NCBI GenBank assembly: GCA_009996515.1
Contig: JAACZV010000022.1
Span: 1-64,000 of the forward strand
DNA length: 64,000 nucleotides
DNA from: Comamonadaceae bacterium
GTDB taxonomy: Bacteria; Pseudomonadota; Gammaproteobacteria; Burkholderiales; Burkholderiaceae_C
Direction: 5' to 3'
The stretch's first letter is position 1; the number at the start of each line of letters is the position of its first letter. Shown one piece after another: positions 56,182-64,000 of the stretch. The position numbers and the translations under genes were made by a program. The notes below the pieces were generated by a model that worked only from the letters and a program-made list of their open reading frames with translations, was not told the origin of the DNA and searched no databases.

Positions 56182-57078
56182 TCAGCGCGGGAAGGCGGCC
56201 TGCAGCGCCGGGATGAGCCGCTGGGCCAGGGGCGTGAGGCGCCGCGAGGCCGACCAGAACACCGCCATGTCACGGCTCAGCGGCTCGCCGGCCAGGGCCA
56301 GCGCTCGCACACCGGGTGGCGCCCGATGCACGGCCAGCCGCGGGACCAGCGCCGCGCCCAGCCCCGCCGATACCAGCGCCAGCACGGCCTGCAGGTGGGC
56401 CGCCTCGTGCCTCGGGGGGAGGGCGAGGCCACGGGCCTTCAGCTGTGCATCCAGCAGTTGCCGGTTGCCGCTGCCGGCGGCCAGGCCCACCAGCGCCACG
56501 CGCTGCAGCTCGGCCAACTCGACCTGCGTCTGCGCCGCCCAGGCGTGGTCGGCGGGCACCGCCAGCACGTAGGGGTCGCGCCCCAGCGGGGCGTACTGCA
56601 GCCCCGCCACCTGCGCGTCGGCAAAGCCGATGCCGAGATCCGCCTGGCCGCCCAGCACGCTGAGCGTGGTGTCCTGCAGCGAGCCGTCCAGCAGCCGCAG
56701 CGTGACTTGGGGGTAGTCCTGCAGCCAGCGCCCCAGGGCCTGGGGCACGAAGCCGCTGGCCGCGGTGGGCACGGCGGCCACCGTGAGGCGCCCCTGATGG
56801 CCTGAGGCCAGTTCGTGGACGCCGAGCACGGCGGCATCCAGGTCTTCCAGCACGTCGCGCACGCGGTCGAGGAAGGCCTCGCCCACGGCGGACAGCTTCA
56901 CGGAGCGCGAGGTGCGCTCCAGCAGCCGCGCGCCGACGCGCTCCTCCAGCCGTTCGATGCGCCGGCTCAGGGCCGGCGCGGACAGGTGCAGCTCGTCGGC
57001 CGCCGCGCGAAAGCTCTGGCGTGCGGCCACGGTGACGAAGGCGCGCAGCTGGTCCAGGTCGAGTCCGTTGCTTTGCAT
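56182..57078 (-). CDS. LysR-family regulator, divergent from ModA-like gene
   Basis: 298 residues: HTH (LDQLRAFVTVAARQSFRAAADELHLSAPALSRRIERLEE core) and effector domain (QGRLTVAAVPTAASGFVPQAL, GLGAALVPRLAVHR). It is divergent from 57165 with 87 bases between, the usual LysR layout, so it probably controls the binding-protein and MFS genes in response to their acid substrate. Confidence 0.93.
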   Translation of the reverse strand: MQSNGLDLDQLRAFVTVAARQSFRAAADELHLSAPALSRRIERLEERVGARLLERTSRSVKLSAVGEAFLDRVRDVLEDLDAAVLGVHELASGHQGRLTVAAVPTAASGFVPQALGRWLQDYPQVTLRLLDGSLQDTTLSVLGGQADLGIGFADAQVAGLQYAPLGRDPYVLAVPADHAWAAQTQVELAELQRVALVGLAAGSGNRQLLDAQLKARGLALPPRHEAAHLQAVLALVSAGLGAALVPRLAVHRAPPGVRALALAGEPLSRDMAVFWSASRRLTPLAQRLIPALQAAFPR

Positions 57079-57164
57079 GCATCGATCGTGAAAAACGTTG
57101 CACTGGAGTTTATGTTCGCTGCCGACCAAGATGCTGGGGTTGCTGACTTTCCCGGTGCTTTCCC

Positions 57165-57959
57165 ATGCGATCTCCCGTTGTTTCCCGATGGCTAGGTGCG
57201 TGGGTGCTGGCCGGGATGGCCTGCCTGTCCGCGGCGGCGGCCCAGGCGGCAGAGCCGCTGGTGGTGGTGTCTTCCGGCGGTTTCGCCGAGGCCTTCAAGC
57301 GGCTGAGCCGTGATTTCGAGGCGGCTGCCGACGGCGCGGCGGTGCGCCAGACCTTTGGCCCGTCCATGGGCAGCACGGCAGGCGCCATTCCGGCCCGCCT
57401 GGCCCGCGGCGAGGCGATCGACGTGGTGATCATGGTGGAGCCCGCGCTGGACCGGCTGATGGCCCAGGGCTGGCTGGTGCCCGGCAGCAAGCGCCGCGTC
57501 GCGTTGTCGCGCATTGCCTGCGCCGTACCGGCCGGCGCGCCCCGGCCGCCGCTGGCGACCGTGGCCGACGTGAAGCAGGCGTTCGTGGCCGCCCCGTCGG
57601 TGGCCTGGTCGGACAGTGCCAGCGGCGAGTACATCCAGGGCGAGCTGCTGGCCCGCCTCGGCATCGAGGCCGAGGTGCGCGGCAAGGGGCGGCAGATCCC
57701 GGCCACGCCGGTCGGCGAAATCCTGGCCCGGCACGAGGCCGCCTTCGGCTGCCAGCAGCGCAGCGAACTGCAGCCCGTACGGGGCATAGACATCGTCGGC
57801 GATCTGCCCGAGGAGCTGCAGCGCGTCACGCCCTATGCCGCAGCCCGGGTGGCCGGTGGCCGGCAGCAGGCTCAGGCGCAGCGCTACCTCGACTTCCTCA
57901 CCGCGCCGGGCAATGCGCCCGTCATCCAGGCCTCGGGCCTGGCGCCCGTCACCCGCTGA
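57165..57959 (+). CDS. ModA-like periplasmic substrate-binding protein
   Basis: 264 residues with a signal peptide ([18 protein letters not shown]). Fold motifs of the molybdate-binding type: [68 protein letters not shown]. No ModB/ModC partners are next to it; an MFS carrier follows after 53 bases. So it is more likely to bind an organic acid or act in sensing than to feed an ABC transporter. The true ligand is unknown. Confidence 0.85.
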   Translation: MRSPVVSRWLGAWVLAGMACLSAAAAQAAEPLVVVSSGGFAEAFKRLSRDFEAAADGAAVRQTFGPSMGSTAGAIPARLARGEAIDVVIMVEPALDRLMAQGWLVPGSKRRVALSRIACAVPAGAPRPPLATVADVKQAFVAAPSVAWSDSASGEYIQGELLARLGIEAEVRGKGRQIPATPVGEILARHEAAFGCQQRSELQPVRGIDIVGDLPEELQRVTPYAAARVAGGRQQAQAQRYLDFLTAPGNAPVIQASGLAPVTR

Positions 57960-58012
57960 CACCACCGCCGACCGGCCCGCAGAGGCCGGCCCGCACCACT
58001 CCGGAGACTGCC

Positions 58013-59308
58013 ATGCATTCCCAAGCCCCTCGTTCCCGCCTCGGTGCGGTCGTCCGCGTGACCAGCGGCAACTTCATCGAGATGTACGACTTCTTCCTGT
58101 TCGGGTTCTACGCCACGGCCATTGCCCGCGCGTTCTTCCCGGCGGGCAGCGAGTTCGCGTCGCTGATGCTGACCTTCGCCACCTTCGGCGCCGGCTTCCT
58201 GATGCGCCCGCTGGGCGCCGTGGTGCTGGGCGCGTATGTCGACCGCGTCGGCCGCCGGCGCGGCCTGCTCGTGACGCTGGCCGTCATGGCTGCCGGCACG
58301 GCGCTGGTGGCCTTCGTGCCGGGCTACGACAGCATCGGGCTGCTGGCGCCGCTGCTCGTGCTGGTGGGGCGGCTGCTGCAGGGGCTGTCGGCCGGCGTCG
58401 AGCTGGGCGGCGTCTCGGTCTACCTCGCCGAGATCGCGCCGCCCGGGCGGCGCGGCTTCTTCGTGGCCTGGCAGTCGGCCAGCCAGCAGCTGGCCATCAT
58501 CGTGTCGGCCCTGCTGGGCTACGGGCTGAATGCCTGGATGGAGCGTGCCTCGCTGGATGCCTGGGGCTGGCGCATCCCGTTCTTCATCGGTTGCCTGATC
58601 GTGCCGGCCATCTTCGTGATCCGTCGCCAGCTCGAAGAGACCCAGGCCTTCAAGGCCAGCACGCATCGGCCGACCTTCCGCCAGACGCTGCAGGGCCTGG
58701 CCCTGCACTGGCGCGTCATCGCGCTGGGCACCATGCTGGTGGTGATGACGACGGTGTCGTTCTACCTGATCACGGTCTACACGCCCACCTTCGGCAAGGC
58801 GGTACTCAAGCTGAGCACCGCGGAGAGCCTGCTGGTGACGCTGGCCGTGGGGCTGTCCAACCTGCTGTGGCTGCCGGTCATGGGGGCGCTGTCCGACCGC
58901 ATCGGCCGCGCGCCCATCATGCTGGCGGCCACCGCGCTGACGGTGCTGACCGCCTATCCGGTCATGGCCTGGCTGGTGGCCGCGCCCAGCCTCGGGCACA
59001 TGCTGGCGGTGGAGTTGTGGCTGTCCTTCCTGTACGCCAGCTACAACGGCGCCACCATCGTCGCGCTGACCGAGGTCGTGCCGGGGCATATCCGCACGGC
59101 CGGCTTCTCGCTCGCCTACAGCGTGGCCACGGCGCTGTTCGGCGGCTTCACGCCGCTGGCCTGCACCTGGCTGATCGATGCCACCGGCAACCGGGCGGTG
59201 CCGGGCTTGTGGATGTCGGCGGCCGCCGTGCTCAGCCTGGTGGCGACCTGGCTGGTGTACGGCCGCAGCGCAGTCGCCCGCCCCGCCGGCAGCGTGCAGC
59301 CCGCCTGA
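58013..59308 (+). CDS. MFS transporter, citrate/tricarballylate:H+ symporter type
   Basis: 431 residues, twelve membrane helices. Family features: [21 protein letters not shown] at the start, [23 protein letters not shown] between TM2 and TM3, [19 protein letters not shown] in TM4/5 and [12 protein letters not shown] in the second half. This is the CitA/TcuC branch of metabolite:H+ symporters. With the LysR regulator and ModA-like protein it makes a likely tricarboxylate uptake unit. Confidence 0.88.
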   Translation: MHSQAPRSRLGAVVRVTSGNFIEMYDFFLFGFYATAIARAFFPAGSEFASLMLTFATFGAGFLMRPLGAVVLGAYVDRVGRRRGLLVTLAVMAAGTALVAFVPGYDSIGLLAPLLVLVGRLLQGLSAGVELGGVSVYLAEIAPPGRRGFFVAWQSASQQLAIIVSALLGYGLNAWMERASLDAWGWRIPFFIGCLIVPAIFVIRRQLEETQAFKASTHRPTFRQTLQGLALHWRVIALGTMLVVMTTVSFYLITVYTPTFGKAVLKLSTAESLLVTLAVGLSNLLWLPVMGALSDRIGRAPIMLAATALTVLTAYPVMAWLVAAPSLGHMLAVELWLSFLYASYNGATIVALTEVVPGHIRTAGFSLAYSVATALFGGFTPLACTWLIDATGNRAVPGLWMSAAAVLSLVATWLVYGRSAVARPAGSVQPA

Positions 59309-59421
59309 TCCGCGTCTGCACTTGGGTGCTCCCGCGGCCGGCATGCGCGGCGTGGACCGCTACTGCAGGCTGTTCTTCGCGGACAAGGGTGCAGGGCCGG
59401 GCTGAGGCAATTCCGCGCAGG

Positions 59422-59450
59422 GCCGCACAAGCCGGGGAGGCTTGTGCGGC
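59422..59450. terminator. Strong hairpin between convergent genes
   Basis: A perfect 12-bp stem GCCGCACAAGCC/GGCTTGTGCGGC with loop GGGGA lies 9 bases past the TonB receptor stop and 114 bases past the MFS stop. No T run follows on either strand, so termination may need Rho or the hairpin may protect 3' ends. Confidence 0.65.
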
Positions 59451-59458
59451 ATCCAGCT

Positions 59459-62182
59459 TCAGAGCTTCCAGCTGGCGCTGACGCCGTAGGTGCGACCGAG
59501 CACGTCGTAGGTGTCGGGGTAGGTCCCGAACGTGGCGAAGTTGGTGGGCGCGGGCGGCTTCTTGTTCGTCAGGTTGCCGATGCCGAAGCCCAGCGTCATG
59601 CCCTTGACCGAGGTCGGGCGGTAGGCCAGGTTGAGGTCGAAGGTGTCCTGGGCTGCGATGGTCTCGGTGGCGTTGGCGGCCGAATCGCGCACCTTGCCGA
59701 TGCGCTTCCAGACCAGGCCGGCCGTCAGCTGCGGCATGACCCAGGTGGCGCCCACGCGGTGACGGTAGTCGGGCGCGACCAGGGAGACGCTGTCGGACGA
59801 GCAGTTGGCGCCGTAGGTGCCCTTGCAGTCCAGCGGCGTCAGGGTGGCGTTGCGCTGCAGCGTGTACTTGGTGACGATGCTGCCCATGAAGCTCAGGTCC
59901 AGCTGCTCGCCGGTCCGGCCGAACGGCGCCTTCTGCTGCCAGCGCACCTCCACGTCATAGCCGCTCTGCTCCATCGTGCCGAGGTTCATGTCGGTGACGT
60001 AGGCATCCTTGATGCGGCCTGTGGCGGCATCGCGGGTGACGGCGCTGCACAGCGGGTTGCCGGCTGTCGGGTCGGTGATGTAGCAGTTGGTCAGTGCCGC
60101 GACGGGCTGGATCTGGCCCACGGCGTCGCGCAGGCGCAGGTTGTAGAAGTCCACCGTCGCCGTCAGGCTGGGCAGGGCGGTCGGCGCGATGACGAAGCCC
60201 AGCGTGCGGGTGTTGCCCTTCTCGGGACGGATGTCGGGGTTGCCGCCGAAGAAGTAGCCGCCGGGCAGGTTGGCCGGGTCCAGCGAGTCGTAGGAGCCGA
60301 CCGCCGGTGCGCCCATCCGCTTGCACTGCTCCAGGTTGGCGCCGCTGCCGGCGATCACGCAAGGGTCACCGAGGTAGCGCGACTGCAGGCGCGGCACGGT
60401 GCGCAGGTTGGCGAACGGGATGCTGAACACGGGGTTGGAGAACTCGCCGAAGTTCGGCTCGCGGATGACTGTCTGGCGGCTGCCGCGCAGGCGCAGGTCA
60501 TCGACGACCAGCCAGTTGATGGCGAGCTTGTCGGTGTTGTGCGTGCCACCTTCGCCGACGCTGCGGTCGTACTTGCTGCGGCGGAAGGCGGCCTCCAGTT
60601 CGAGGCGCTTGAAGGCCGGCACGTTCTTCAGCAGCGGCAGCTTCAGCTCGGCATAAGCTTCGTCGGCGTCGAGCTTGGGCGGCTTGGCCGGCGCGGTCTC
60701 GACGTTCTGGCTGAAGGAGCCGGACAGCGTCTGGTTGTAGTCGAAGGTGCCGCGTTCACGCCGGGCCTCGATGCCCACCGCGAACTGCGGTGCGCCGGCG
60801 GGCAGTTGCCTGAGCCAGTCTATGCTGCCGCTGACGGTTGCGGCGGCGACGCTCTGCTTTCTCACGCGCGTGCCGTAGCTCCACTCCTGCGCCAGACTGG
60901 AAAGATCGGCGCCCGGTCCGAAAAGGTCCACCGTGTTGACCAGCGAGTCGAAGCGGGCCTTGACGCCGTCGCCGCGCACGATGATGTCCTCGGCGCTGCG
61001 GCCGGTCTGCAGGTAGACGTCCCAGTCGATGCTGTCGGTGAACGAGCCGCGCAGGCCCAGTTGGACCTGGCTCGTGGAGCGGTCGTTGCGGGCGGTCTGG
61101 ACACCGAGCTCGCCCAGGCTGCGGTTGATGTTCACCTGAGCCACGCCGTTGACGAAGGTCATCAGCGCCTTGGCCTCGGCCGGGAAATACGGATTGTTCT
61201 GGTTGATGCCGTAGACACCGTTGACCACCGCCGGCGCCTGGCCCAGGCGCGGGGCACCGGTGGTTTCGTTCTTGCTGATCATGAAGCGGCCGTAGGCCTC
61301 GATGTCCGAGCCCAGGTCCGCGGTGAAGAAGACCGAGCCGTTGATCCGCTTCATGGGCTGCACCAGCAGGTACTGCGCCGCGTAGTTGGTGGTCTGGGGC
61401 GTGGTCGTGAAGGCGCCGTTGGCGTCGGCCGAGAAGGTGCGGCCGCTGACCACGTCGCGGTAGTTGCCGCCGCTGCCTGCCACCGAGGCGGCGCCGCGCA
61501 GGGCCCAGTCCGAACGGTCGCCCGCCAGCAGCGCGTCACGCTGGGCGTACTCGACGAAGCCGACGACATGGGCGTTGCCCAGGCGACGGCCCGCCGTCAC
61601 GCTGGCGGCGGTGGTGCTGCCGCCGCCGCTGGCCTGGGTGCGATTCAGGTCCATGCGCACGCCGTCGAAGCGGTCGTTCATGATGAAGTTCACCACGCCT
61701 GCCACCGCATCGGCCCCGTAGACAGCCGCGGCGCCGCCGGTCAGCACATCCACCTGCTTGATCAGCGTGGCCGGAATGAAGTTCACGTCCACCGCATTGC
61801 GGAAGCTGAATGGCACGGCGCGGGTGCCGTTGATGAGGACCAGCGTGCGGTTCTGGCCCATGTTGCGCAGGTCCAGCGTCTGGGCGCCGAAGGCGTCGCT
61901 GCCGGCATTGGTGCTGTTCACGCCACCGGCGAGTTGCGGCAGCTTGGACGAGAAGTCTTCCACGGTGACCGCGCGTCCGAGCGCGATTTCCTGGGCGCCG
62001 AAGCTGCTGACCGGGCTGGTGCCGCTGAGCTCGATCGACTTGATGCGAGTGCCGGTGATGACGACCGCCTCGACCTTCTGCACTTCTTCAGTGGCTTGGG
62101 CGAGGCAGGCCTGCGAGGCCAGGGCCAGCAGGCTCAGGGTGAAGCCGACTCGGCGGGCGGGGAAGTTGGGGATTGATGTCAT
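59459..62182 (-). CDS. TonB-dependent outer-membrane receptor (large, oligosaccharide/muropeptide context)
   Basis: 907 residues: signal peptide (RVGFTLSLLALASQACLAQA), TonB-box-like VEAVVITGTRIKS, plug (FSSKLPQLAGGVNSTNAGSD, LRNMGQNRTLVLINGTRAVP, LIKQVDVLTGGAAAVYGADA VAGVVNFIM) and a large barrel ending YGVSASWKL. It resembles the carbohydrate-import type of receptor common in Xanthomonads and Caulobacter. Start at 62182 follows a promoter with a GntR-like site. anmK and GntR nearby suggest import of muropeptides or amino sugars; this is inference. Confidence 0.9.
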   Translation of the reverse strand: MTSIPNFPARRVGFTLSLLALASQACLAQATEEVQKVEAVVITGTRIKSIELSGTSPVSSFGAQEIALGRAVTVEDFSSKLPQLAGGVNSTNAGSDAFGAQTLDLRNMGQNRTLVLINGTRAVPFSFRNAVDVNFIPATLIKQVDVLTGGAAAVYGADAVAGVVNFIMNDRFDGVRMDLNRTQASGGGSTTAASVTAGRRLGNAHVVGFVEYAQRDALLAGDRSDWALRGAASVAGSGGNYRDVVSGRTFSADANGAFTTTPQTTNYAAQYLLVQPMKRINGSVFFTADLGSDIEAYGRFMISKNETTGAPRLGQAPAVVNGVYGINQNNPYFPAEAKALMTFVNGVAQVNINRSLGELGVQTARNDRSTSQVQLGLRGSFTDSIDWDVYLQTGRSAEDIIVRGDGVKARFDSLVNTVDLFGPGADLSSLAQEWSYGTRVRKQSVAAATVSGSIDWLRQLPAGAPQFAVGIEARRERGTFDYNQTLSGSFSQNVETAPAKPPKLDADEAYAELKLPLLKNVPAFKRLELEAAFRRSKYDRSVGEGGTHNTDKLAINWLVVDDLRLRGSRQTVIREPNFGEFSNPVFSIPFANLRTVPRLQSRYLGDPCVIAGSGANLEQCKRMGAPAVGSYDSLDPANLPGGYFFGGNPDIRPEKGNTRTLGFVIAPTALPSLTATVDFYNLRLRDAVGQIQPVAALTNCYITDPTAGNPLCSAVTRDAATGRIKDAYVTDMNLGTMEQSGYDVEVRWQQKAPFGRTGEQLDLSFMGSIVTKYTLQRNATLTPLDCKGTYGANCSSDSVSLVAPDYRHRVGATWVMPQLTAGLVWKRIGKVRDSAANATETIAAQDTFDLNLAYRPTSVKGMTLGFGIGNLTNKKPPAPTNFATFGTYPDTYDVLGRTYGVSASWKL

Positions 62183-62213
62183 GGCGCACTCCGATTGAAT
62201 GCTTGCCATAGTA

Positions 62214-62229
62214 CCTATATAGGACCAAT
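62214..62229. promoter_or_regulatory. Candidate GntR operator upstream of the TonB receptor
   Basis: Minus-strand sequence ATTGGTCCTATATAGG shares ATTGGTnCTAT with the site at 63080-63095 upstream of anmK, and contains the palindrome CCTATATAGG. It lies 32 bases before the receptor ATG in an AT-rich patch. This resembles TGGT-N4-ACCA-type HutC/GntR sites. Confidence 0.6.
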
Positions 62230-62273
62230 TATGAATTTTGGTATGTGCAAGGGTCTTCTCCGCTTGACATTCA

Positions 62274-63017
62274 TCAGGCGATGAGTTCCGCCACGAAATC
62301 AAAGGTGTCGGCGCGATAGACCGACACGGTGCGCTCGATGGCGCGTCCATCGCGGCCGAAGCCCACCCGCTCCACCAGCAGGCCCGCTGAATCGGGCGCC
62401 GCACCCAGCAGCCGCGCCTGTTCCTCGTCCAGCAGCGTGGCGGTGAGGCGCTGCAAGGCCCTCACGGGTCGGCGGCCCAGCGCTTCGAGCGCCTGGTACA
62501 GCGAGTCGCCGACGACGTCCAGTGCCGGCAGGGCGCTGCCCACCACCGTGGCCGTCTCGATGACCATGGGTCGCCCGTCCGCGCGGCGCAGGCGATGGAA
62601 GCGGTAGACGGTGGAGCCCGGACTCAGCCCCAGCTTGAGCGCCTCGTCGGGGCTGACGAGGCCCACGGTGCGCCGCAGCCATTCGCTACTGGGCTCAAAG
62701 CCGCGCGCCCGCATGTCCTCTGAAAAGGAAGAGAGCTTCCCGAACTGTTTCTCGATGTGGGGGGCGGGCGCCACGAAAGTGCCGGCGCCGCGCCGCGAGA
62801 TCAACAGGCCGTCCGAAGCCAGCGCATCCAGCGCCTTGCGCACGGTGATCCGAGAGACGCCAAGATCGGCGGCGAGCTCCCGCTCCGGCGGCAGCGAGTC
62901 GTCCGGACCGAGAACGCCTGCGCTGATGGCGTGGCGCAGCGCCCGCTCCAGCTGCACATACAGAGGCAGGCTGCCCGATGGATCGAGCTGGGGGAGCTTG
63001 GAGATCAGCGGGTCCAC
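62274..63017 (-). CDS. GntR-family regulator, HutC/NagR subfamily
   Basis: 247 residues from a GTG at 63017; no clear ribosome site precedes it, so the start is uncertain. HTH: PLYVQLERALRHAISAGVLG, LPPERELAADLGVSRITVRK and LISRRGAGTFVA. The UTRA effector domain follows (FSEDMRARGFEP, PGSTVYRFHRLRRADGRPMVIETATV, LGRRPVRALQRLTATLLDEEQARLL, GRAIERTVSVYRADTFDFV). The subfamily often senses amino-sugar phosphates. Divergent from anmK and upstream of the TonB receptor on the same strand. Confidence 0.92.
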   Translation of the reverse strand: MDPLISKLPQLDPSGSLPLYVQLERALRHAISAGVLGPDDSLPPERELAADLGVSRITVRKALDALASDGLLISRRGAGTFVAPAPHIEKQFGKLSSFSEDMRARGFEPSSEWLRRTVGLVSPDEALKLGLSPGSTVYRFHRLRRADGRPMVIETATVVGSALPALDVVGDSLYQALEALGRRPVRALQRLTATLLDEEQARLLGAAPDSAGLLVERVGFGRDGRAIERTVSVYRADTFDFVAELIA

Positions 63018-63079
63018 GACGGTGATTGGAGGAGGAAGTGGTCAGTATGGCGTCGGTAAGTTACCACGATTGGTTATGT

Positions 63080-63095
63080 ATTGGTACTATCCAAT
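63080..63095. promoter_or_regulatory. Candidate GntR operator in the GntR-anmK intergenic region
   Basis: ATTGGTACTATCCAAT, the centre of a perfect inverted repeat GTATTGG-TACTAT-CCAATAC at 63078-63097. It matches the receptor-promoter site at ATTGGTnCTAT. It sits between the divergent starts at 63017 and 63117, so it can control both. Confidence 0.7.
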
Positions 63096-63116
63096 ACGTA
63101 GCCAAAGGAGCCTCGA

Positions 63117-64000
63117 ATGCAGCTGGACTCTCCAGTGCCCGCCACCCCCCAGGCATCGCCCGAGCTGTATGTCGGCGTCATGTCGGGCACCAGCCTGGAC
63201 GGCATCGACGCCGCCCTGGTCCAGATCGTTCCCGGAGCCGCCCCGCGGCTGCTGTCCAAGCACAGTGCCAGCTTCGAGACGAAGCTGCGCAGCCAGCTGC
63301 TGCACCTGGCGAGTGGCGGCGCCACATCGCTGCGCGAGTTGGGGCAGGCCGACATTGGCGTGGCGCGGGCCTATGCCGCAGTGATCACGGCGCTCCTGCA
63401 GAACGCCGGCGTGGAGCCGAGCCAAGTTCGCGCCGCCGGTTGCCATGGCCAGACCGTGCATCACGAGCCGGCGGGCGATGCGCGCTTCACGCTGCAGCTG
63501 GGCGACCCCAACACCATCGCCGTGCTGACCGGGGTGGCCGTGGTGGCCGACTTCCGGCGGCGCGACATGGCGCTGGGGGGGCAGGGCGCGCCGCTGGCGC
63601 CGGGCTTCCACGACCGCGTGTTCCGCCACCCGGAGCGTACGCGGGTGGTGCTCAACCTGGGCGGCATCGCCAACATCAGCGTGCTGACACCCGGCCAGCC
63701 CTGCTGGGGCGCCGACACCGGGCCGGCCAACATCCTGATGGACGCCTGGATTCACCAGCATCTCGGGCGGTCCTTCGATGCCGACGGCGGCTGGGCCGCC
63801 AGTGGACAGGTGCAGCTCGCGCTGCTGGAGGTGCTGCTGGACGACGCCTATTTCGGCGCACCGGCGCCCAAGAGTACCGGCCGGGAGCTCTTCAACCTGA
63901 CCTGGCTGGAGTCCCGGCTGCAACGCCTGGGTACGGCCGTCGCGCCGCAGGACGTGCAAGCCACGCTGCTGGAGCTGACGGCCCGTACCGTGGCGCAAGC
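63117..64000 (+). CDS. anmK: Anhydro-N-acetylmuramic acid kinase, 3' end outside window
   Basis: Phosphorylates and opens 1,6-anhydro-MurNAc from cell-wall turnover to MurNAc-6-phosphate. The 294 visible codons begin MQLDSPVPATPQ, with ribosome site AAAGGAG 6 bases upstream. Motifs: ELYVGVMSGTSLDGIDAALV (ATP site), AAGCHGQTVHHEP, LQLGDPNTIA, VVADFRRRDMALGGQGAPLA with the catalytic-region D and R, and VVLNLGGIANIS followed by GADTGPANILMDAWI. The reading frame is open to base 64000. Confidence 0.96.
   Translation, partial: MQLDSPVPATPQASPELYVGVMSGTSLDGIDAALVQIVPGAAPRLLSKHSASFETKLRSQLLHLASGGATSLRELGQADIGVARAYAAVITALLQNAGVEPSQVRAAGCHGQTVHHEPAGDARFTLQLGDPNTIAVLTGVAVVADFRRRDMALGGQGAPLAPGFHDRVFRHPERTRVVLNLGGIANISVLTPGQPCWGADTGPANILMDAWIHQHLGRSFDADGGWAASGQVQLALLEVLLDDAYFGAPAPKSTGRELFNLTWLESRLQRLGTAVAPQDVQATLLELTARTVAQ

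Noticed and set aside
59444-62176. Plus-strand frame of 910 codons opposite the second TonB receptor
   Set aside because: Antisense shadow; the minus strand has signal peptide, plug and barrel signatures.

Overview
The window is GC-rich, tightly packed chromosomal DNA that looks like a betaproteobacterium of the order Burkholderiales, probably near Roseateles/Mitsuaria/Pelomonas. The basis is base composition, the lgt/dnaQ/tRNA-Val, folA, thyA and mutL-miaA gene types, the Trp-rich small-protein family at 359, and family-level resemblance of most proteins. No database search was run, so the genus is inference. ATGA stop/start overlaps are frequent and mark long co-oriented gene runs.

Layout. 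(1) 1-3640: partial cytochrome c, Trp-rich small protein, TPR protein, lgt, dnaQ and two tRNA-Val(CAC) genes ending in a terminator. (2) 3801-17187, all minus strand: nine genes in the order CitE-like lyase, propeller-fused sodium/solute symporter, LysR regulator, CE1-like esterase, TonB receptor, PfkB sugar kinase, TIM-barrel/SUMF1 fusion, GH127 and CaiB-type CoA-transferase. I read it as an uptake and catabolic locus for a decorated, possibly acylated, furanoside. It is the best candidate for an undescribed system. (3) 17360-22434: folA and thyA on the minus strand with a Fur-box-preceded iron(III) ABC operon between them on the plus strand. (4) 22503-29101: a TetR-controlled RND efflux operon (MFP, pump, outer-membrane channel, repressor last) with two TetR-like palindromes upstream.

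(5) 29102-35960 is an accessory region. It holds an AT-richer KAP-type NTPase gene, a decayed parDE remnant between two copies of a dispersed repeat, a CbrC-like protein, a short endonuclease V relative, a 269-bp composite inverted-repeat element, a secreted NUC-type nuclease, an intact parDE module, two more dispersed repeats and a Gly/Ala-rich membrane protein of unknown function.

(6) 35964-45149, minus strand: SPFH protein, membrane protein, ribbon-helix-helix protein, ABC ATPase, FtsX-type permease, AttH-like lipocalin protein, DegT-like protein and ABC exporter. A structured 0.3-kb extragenic repeat lies between the ATPase and permease genes, and a perfect palindrome precedes the run. 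(7) 45222-49301: mutL, an RluB/RluF-type pseudouridine synthase and miaA. (8) 49359-55663: DedA protein, tricorn-like S41 protease, a second copy of an intergenic repeat, and a Cache-sensor histidine kinase with a NarL-type regulator. (9) 55702-59450: Pro/Tyr-rich exported protein, then LysR regulator, ModA-like binding protein and citrate/tricarballylate-type MFS symporter. (10) 59459-64000: TonB receptor, GntR regulator and the 5' part of anmK, with two sites sharing ATTGGTnCTAT, suggesting a GntR regulon for anhydro-MurNAc or related muropeptide sugars.
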